This document shows, piece by piece, positions 58,601-64,000 of a stretch of 64,000 bases of DNA (position 1 is its first letter; every line of letters starts with the position of its first letter). The stretch is taken from NCBI GenBank assembly GCA_030737835.1, contig CM060852.1:24837707-24901706 (forward strand), given 5' to 3'. The notes under the pieces are model-generated. The model ran no database searches. It was not told where the DNA came from and saw only the letters and a list, made by a program, of their open reading frames with translations. Origin of the DNA: Acorus gramineus (taxonomy: Eukaryota; Streptophyta; Magnoliopsida; Acorales; Acoraceae). A program made the translations under genes and the position numbers.

Positions 58601-61600
58601 GATGTTTGTTTGGACTGAACATGATGTAAATCAAGCTGCCTACATACCCCTTTTGAGGAATCAAACCACACGTAGTTCCTTTTTGGAGAAAACCTCCGGC
58701 GATGAAGTCCAATCTCCATTAAAATGAGATTTGAAGCTTAGGTCTACGGTTCTCTTTTTTGGGGAAGAAGAAGAAGTCTTCATCCTTCTCGATGAAGGGG
58801 ATACCCTCCTATTTATAGTGGGAGGGGTATGCTTATTACCATGGAGGTGTGAGCATATCATGGGATGTAATCTTCCTCATGGTTCTTGGATCGGTCGACA
58901 CATAGGATCATGGGATCAGTGCCTTATAACCACCTTCTGACAGTTTATTACAGCCATTATGTAAGGGAATATTCCCTGGGATTTCTAATATTTTGCCGAT
59001 GCAGACTCCGTGCTTTTGATTCAAGACGGACAGGAGCTATGCCCCCATTCACCTAGATCTAGTCGGGAATTCGACCAGACTGTTAATTGGCCCAACCTGA
59101 GATGATAGTATGGCCCCATGTCATGGGCCGAGACAATATGGCCTTTTAAACGGATCCTAAGGTGTGATAGATTTTGGCTTCTACAAATGCCCCCTCTTCT
59201 GGTCTTTCGGGGACCCGGAGAGCAGAAGAATAGACTTAAGGAAAGTTCTCTTAATGATTACACCAAATCTTCACACTCTTGGTCTTTCAGGGATCGAGAG
59301 AGCAGAAGATCAAACATTGGGACCTTGCATACTAAATTCTCATCTGACTTTTGTCGGGACGACGTTTTTCTATTTCTTTCTGATTTGAACATGGAAGACA
59401 GGGAAGACCTGAATAGGTGACCTGTAGGGAAGACCTGAAAAGGTGATCGGCAGAACTGAAAAGGTGAACGGCATGGCAGACCTGAAAAGGTGAACTGCCA
59501 AGGAAGATCTCAAAGGTGAACGACGGGGTGGACCTGAAAAGGTGAACTGCCAAGGAAGATCTGAAAAAGTGAACGGCAAGGTAGACCTGAAAAGGTGAAC
59601 TGCCAAGGAAGATCTGAAAAGGTGAACGGCAGGGTAGACCTGAAAAGATGAACGACAGAGTAGACCGGAAAAGGTGAACTGCCAAGGAAAACCTGAAAGG
59701 TAAACGGCAGGGTAGACCTGAAAAGGTGAACTGTCAAGGAAGACCTGAAAGGTGAACGGCAGGGTAGACCCGAAAAGGTGAACTGCCAAAGAAGACCTGA
59801 AAAGGTGAACGGCAGGGTAGACCTGAAAAGGTGAACTGCCAAGGAAGACCTGAAAAGGTGAACGTCATGGTAGACCTGAAAAGGTGAACTGCCAAAGAAA
59901 ACCTGAAAAAGTGAACGGCAGGGTAGACCTGAAAGGTGAACTGTCAAGGAAGATCTGAAAAGGTGAACGGCATGGTAGATCTGAAAAGGTGAACTACCAA
60001 GGAAGACCTGCTTTGCCTCCAATTCGATTTGGACGAGTACGACTTATTTGTATTCGCGACCCCATCCGTGCCTAGTTCCATTTGAGAGCGTCCTAATTGT
60101 GCCGTTGTGGCTAGTGCGCGACCCTTAGTCTAGAGCGACACGAGTGCTACCCGATAAGTGAATAGAGTGGAGCTCTACTCGACTCTTGACCTAATCGGTG
60201 ACAAGGTGCAATTCATTTAGCAGGCGGAGTTTTAACTCCTCGTGACCTCATCTGTGCCCCGTCCCATCAGAGTGCGGGTTGCCGTTGCGGCTAGTGCGCA
60301 ACCCTTAGTCCGGGGCGACTCGAGTGCTACCCGATAAGTGAATAGAGTGGAGCTCCTCGCAACCCTTGACCTGATCGGTGGCAAGGTGCAATTCACTTAG
60401 CAAGCGGAGTTATAACTCCTCGCGACCTCGTCTGTCCCCCGTCCCATTGGAGTGCGTCATGGTTGCCGTTGCGGCTAGTGCGCCACCCTTAGTCTGGGGC
60501 GAAACGAGTGCTACCCGATAAGTGAATAGAGTGGAGCTCCACGCGACCCTTGATCTAATTGGTGACAAGGTGCAATTCATTTAGCAGGCGGAGTTTTAAC
60601 TCCTCGCGACCTCATCCGTGCCCCATCCCATTGGAGTGCGTCTTGGTTGCCGTTGCGGCTAGTTGTGCGTCACCTCTTATTCCAAGATGGACGAGTATGG
60701 CTTATTTGTATGCGCGACCTCGAGTCCATAACAGATGGGTGCGGCTTTTAGTGCACACCTTTTATTCCAAGATGGACGAGTACGGCTTATTTGTATGCGC
60801 GACCTCGAGTCCATAACAGATGGGTGCGGCTTTTGGGGTGCACACCTCTTATTCTGAGATGGACGAGTACGGCTTATTTGTATGCGCGACCTCGAGTCCA
60901 TAACAGATGGGTGCGGCTTTTGGGGTGCACACCTCTTATTCCGAGATGGACGAGTACGGTTTATTTGTATGCGCGACCTCGAGTCCATAACAGATGGGTG
61001 CGGCTTTTTGGGGTGCGCACCTCTTATTCCGAGATGGATGAGTAAGGCATATTTGTATGCGCGACCTCGAGTCCATAACAGATGGGTGCGGCTTTTTGGG
61101 GTGCGCACCTCTTATTCCGAGATGGATGAGTAAGGCTTATTTGTATGCGCGATCTCGAGTCCATAATAGATGGGTGCGGCTTTTTGGGGTGCGCACCTCT
61201 TATTCCGAGATGGATGAGTAAGGCTTATTTGTATGCGCGATCTCGAGTCCATAACAGATGGGTGCGGCTTCAGGTGTCCCGCCCGTTGAGAACACTTGAA
61301 GGGATGATCCATTCAGAAGACCTGAAGGGGGTGGCCCGTTGAGAAGACCTGAATATATGGCCCGTTGAGAAGACCTGAATATATGGCCCGTTGAGAAAAC
61401 TTGAAGAGATGGTTCGTTGAGAAGACCTGAAGGGGTGGCCCGTTGAGAAGACCTACTATATGGCCGGTTGAGAAGACCTGAAGAGGTGATCCGCTGGGAA
61501 GACCAGACGAGGCGAGGTGATCTGCTGGGAAGACCAGACAAGGAGATCCTCACGAAAGACCAGACGAGATGAGGTGATCCGCTGGGAAGACCAGACAAGG

Positions 61601-63128
61601 AGATCCCCAAGGAAGACCAGACAAGACGAGGCGATCTGCTGGAAAGACCAGACAAGACGAGGTGATCCGCTGGGAAGACCAGACGAGACGAGGTGATTTG
61701 CTGGGAAGACCAGACGAGGAGATCCTCACGGAAGACCAGAAAAGGTGATCTGCCAACTTGTGGGAAGACCAGAAAAGGTGGCTTCCTTGGCTCCATGTGA
61801 CCCTCTTCTCTTCGACGCTTTTTCTTCAAGTAAAAAAGGTGGGGATTGGTCTGATATGGTGGTCTTCTTCAAGATTTGCCCAAGTAGATTTTCCTTCGTC
61901 ATTGGAATGTCTCATCTGAGACTTCAGAGATAGAAGGGGGGCTTGCCCCCAGCATCACCTCATCTTGGAAACCCAATCAATATGTTTTCATCCTCATCTT
62001 CACCATCTCTTCCAGATCTTGTTTAGGGAAACAGCTTTTTGTCCCGTTTCCCATAGACGGTGCCATTTGTGGGAGGTGAAAATATCATCCTCTTTGATTG
62101 GGCCGGACTAGAGGACGGTCCGGGTTTGGTTTGGGTAGATCCGCGAAGAGACAACGACGGTGGAGCGATTTGGTGGATGTTTGTCTGGACTGAACCTGAT
62201 GTAAATTAGGCTGCCTATGTACCCTTTTTCAGGGATCAAGCCACACGTAGTTCCTTTTTTGCGAGAACCTCCAGCGATGAAGTCCAATCTCCATTAAAAT
62301 GGGATTTAAAGCTTAGGTCTAGGGTTCTCTTTTTTGGGGAAGAAGAAGAAGTCTCCATTCCCCTCGATGAAGGGGATACCCTCCTATTTATAGTGGGAGG
62401 GGGTATGCTTATTACTATGGAGGTGTGAGCATATCTTGGGTTGTAATCTTTCACGTGGCTCTTGGATCGGTTGACACATAGGATCTTGGGATCAGTGCCT
62501 TATAACCACCTTCTGACAGTTTATTACAGCTATTATGTAAGGGAGTATTCCCTGGGATTTCTAATATTTTGTCGATGCAAACTCCGTGCTTTTGATTTAA
62601 GTCGGACAGGAGCTATGCCCCATTCACCCAGGTCTGGTTGGGAATCCGACCAGACTATTAATTGGCCCGACTTGAGATGATGGTATGGCCCCATGTCATG
62701 GGCCGAGACAATATGACTTTTTAAACAGATCCTAAGATGTGACAGATTTTGGCTTCTACAACAACAAAGTAAGAAGATCGGATGATCACAAACGTGCTGG
62801 ACAATCAAAATTTGTCCAATGTCCCGTTGGACCTAATTCAATCCCCATTGGGCAATACATGAAATGAATAAATGGATTCATTTAGGTGGCATTGATATGA
62901 TTGAAAAATCAGTATTGTAAATTTTGTGACATGAATCACATTATTCTTGTCATATTGAAATCAATTATCAAATTACAATACGCTAAATCAGTTTCCAAAC
63001 AAATCATTTTTAAATAGATTTTTTTGAACTTTAATTTGGGTTTTACAAATAACCAATTTTAAATAATTCTAAAACTATAAATTTTTATTCGAGGTTCTGC
63101 TTTTAATTTGTTAAAACTTAACAAATCC

Positions 63129-63177
<49 letters not shown>

Positions 63178-63703
63178 GAATATGAAAAATGATTGGCATG
63201 GAATATGGATAGAATAATGTAATGCAGAATACATTCAATTCATTCTCGGAAAAGTCACTCTCAACTTGTTATATATTAATTCATAGTCCTGTTCGGATAG
63301 CAACATATTTTTAATCGGTATATACTAGGGATAGACTGCTAGTCTGCTAGAGTGACAATTTTCGTCTGATTGTATATTTGTTATCTAATCTATCATCATT
63401 ATTTTTATTTAATCATATGATAATTAAGTATAAGCCATTGCAACTCATTTGAAATTGATATCAAGGACTCATATAGGTTGGTTTAAATAACTATCAGCAC
63501 GAAACAAATGATTTTTTTTTCTACCAGGGTGGGTCACAGGATTTTATATATTTGCACTTAAAATTAGATTGATTTGATGATTGACCACTTATATTATAAT
63601 TAATTGGCAGGGAATATCAACGGACATGATCATAGATGTTAGAAGGCTTTTGCGCGCCAACACCAACACATGCAACATCACAAACTACTCACTCTCTCAC
63701 GAG
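55610..63703 (+). CDS. REC/TSS-type Clustered-mitochondria-family gene, first three coding exons
   Basis: CLU-family cytosolic proteins with TPRs; the plant REC members (REDUCED CHLOROPLAST COVERAGE, including TSS) act in chloroplast compartment size. Exon 1, 55610-55670, encodes [20 protein letters not shown] and splits a codon at a GTAAGC donor. Exon 2, 55819-55880, continues [20 protein letters not shown]. Exon 3, 63611-63703, starts [14 protein letters not shown] and ends NYSLSHE at a GT donor. Phases agree: 61+62 nt make 41 codons, and exon 3 is 31 codons. The lysine-rich start, the ubiquitin-like N-terminal fold and the [14 protein letters not shown] block are hallmarks of the REC proteins. 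The rest lies beyond the right edge. Intron 2 is about 7.7 kb because of a transposon insertion. I cannot tell REC1 from REC2/TSS or REC3. Confidence 0.9.
56488..57125. mobile_element. MITE in intron 2
   Basis: The left end GAGCATCTTCAACCG with TTTACTCAAATTTAAATTTG is mirrored at the right end by an inverted CATCTCCAGTCTTTACTCAAA. The termini resemble the common plant GAGCATCTCCA type. No target duplication was identified. Confidence 0.6.
57150..57520. mobile_element. Possible small MITE in intron 2
   Basis: GGTCCGTTTGAAAACGC at the left and GCAACCAAACGAG at the right form a weak inverted repeat. The target duplication is unclear. Confidence 0.35.
58059..58084. repeat. Poly-A tract
   Basis: About 26 consecutive A residues within intron 2. 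Confidence 0.95.
59400..60010. repeat. Minisatellite 1 of the intron LTR element
   Basis: A motif of about 29 bp built on GACCTGAAAAGGTGAAC, alternating GGCAGGGTA and TGCCAAGGAA, so the higher-order period is about 55-58 bp. Because the units are short and lack stops, several frames stay open on the minus (element sense) strand; this is not evidence of a protein. Confidence 0.9.
60070..60670. repeat. Minisatellite 2 of the intron LTR element
   Basis: About three units of roughly 183 bp. Landmarks recur in order: GTTGCGGCTAGTGCG (about 60101, 60283, 60466, 60648), CGAGTGCTACCCGATAAG, AGAGTGGAGCTC, CAAGGTGCAATTCA and GGCGGAGTTTTAACTCC. Confidence 0.9.
60672..61270. repeat. Minisatellite 3 of the intron LTR element
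   Basis: About seven near-identical units of roughly 88 bp with CGAGATGGACGAGTACGG, TATTTGTATGCGCGACC and GTCCATAACAGATGGGTG. Homogeneity is highest here, suggesting recent unequal exchange. Confidence 0.9.
61275..61790. repeat. Minisatellite 4 of the intron LTR element
   Basis: Two short-unit arrays. CCCGTTGAGAAGACCTGAA units lie at about 61280-61480, then GGGAAGACCAGACGAG units at about 61490-61790. Confidence 0.85.
62766..63610. other. Right part of intron 2
   Basis: Contains the right arm of a decayed inverted repeat interrupted by the LTR element (to about 62856), (AT)n at about 63132-63173 and the polypyrimidine tract and AG acceptor at 63610. No gene. Confidence 0.5.
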
Positions 63704-64000
63704 GTATTCATTTCATTATTATTATTGTTACTGTTGTTAGAGAGCGAATTATTGGAATGTTTTTCTCAAATGTGAGTTTGATTTTTTATAAATTAGCTTG
63801 CCTTTATGGCTTTTTAAATAAAACTATATAAGGAGAAAATTTTAGATTTTTTTTTACACCATTACAATGCGCACATGAAATAGTTAAATGTATCAAAAAT
63901 ATATATTAGGATGGACTATAATCTAAAATATAATTTTTCAATTTTTACATCATTATCTACTAATTCAATATGTATAGTATGTTTTTACATAAAATAAAGA
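63704..64000 (+). other. Start of intron 3 of the REC/TSS-type gene
   Basis: Follows the GT donor at 63704. No downstream exon is recognised before the window ends. Confidence 0.6.

Larger units (their letters stand above)
58491..62760 (-). mobile_element. Non-autonomous LTR retrotransposon (4.27 kb) in intron 2
   Basis: Two LTRs of about 695 bp (58491-59185 and 62068-62760) share the termini TGTAGAAGCC...CTCCCACA read on the minus strand. They are bracketed by the 5-bp duplication ACAAC (58486-58490 and 62761-62765). Directly inside the right LTR the minus strand reads TGGCACCGTCTATGGG (62050-62065), close to the TGGCGCCGTCTGTGGG primer site of Tat/Athila-type gypsy elements. Inside the left LTR lies a purine tract, AGAAGAGGGGGC (about 59189-59200). 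These set the minus orientation, antisense to the host gene. A TATA box (CTATAAATAG) is at 62384-62393. There is no gag, RT or integrase; the interior is mostly tandem repeats. Confidence 0.93.

Noticed and set aside
59332..60022. Minus-strand ORFs of 117-170 codons with FTFSGLP-type repeats
   Set aside because: They are translations of a stop-free short tandem repeat, and several frames are open at once.
60677..61108. ORF of 143 codons with repeated [12 protein letters not shown]
   Set aside because: Product of the 88-bp minisatellite. The frame changes wherever a unit has an indel, and no domain is visible.
1..64000. CRISPR array, bacterial operon or organelle DNA
   Set aside because: There are no regularly spaced identical repeats with unique spacers, no dense coding and no organelle genes. 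Spliced genes, MITEs and LTRs show plant nuclear DNA.

Overview
This is nuclear DNA from a flowering plant. The evidence is spliced plant genes (a REC/TSS-type CLU-family gene and an APUM-like PUF gene), annexin and NDP-kinase fragments that still carry intron borders, a nuclear tRNA-Thr(AGU), plant-type LTR retrotransposons, a Helitron and many MITEs. Most of the window is AT-rich and made of transposons. I could not identify the species.

Layout. (1) 1-22 kb is dominated by one LTR family with very long (about 3.2-3.6 kb) LTRs starting TGTTA and ending GGGCGTGACA. There are five copies, and no gag-pol is visible anywhere. Three are nested: outer (+) 2916-12943, middle (-) 5079-11729, inner (-) 5998-9230. 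The middle and inner copies have perfect 5-bp target duplications, and related LTRs in the window supply their empty sites. A stand-alone copy lies at 17757-21331 and a partial one at 1-1312. Between them are copies of an old AT-rich repeat. (2) 23.6-27.3 kb is a decayed Helitron Rep-helicase gene that runs into a Ty3/gypsy pol fragment; a broken annexin gene follows at 27.9-29.1 kb. (3) 29.9-33.8 kb (-) is a PUF-domain gene with five exons. Its eight PUF repeats are intact, but its N-terminal part has a frameshift and a stop. (4) 34-54 kb is intergenic: a tandem duplication with a solo LTR in one copy only, a TATCCG-rich foldback, an LTR fragment, an NDP-kinase fragment, a 5'-truncated LINE, a 1.5-kb TIR element, a MITE cluster and the tRNA. 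(5) 55.6-63.7 kb (+) holds the first three coding exons of the REC/TSS-type gene. Its second intron is about 7.7 kb because a 4.27-kb antisense non-autonomous LTR element, built mostly of minisatellites, inserted there.

Host coding capacity is small: one gene start that runs out of the window, one PUF gene of doubtful status and one tRNA. The long ORFs in the GC-rich LTR blocks (up to 387 codons, open on both strands) are composition artefacts. The most unusual signals are the self-nested LTRs with conserved splice-like sites around a CpG-dense block, the changed base-reading residues in the PUF repeats, the minisatellite LTR element in the intron, and a filled-site/empty-site pair for the short solo LTR.
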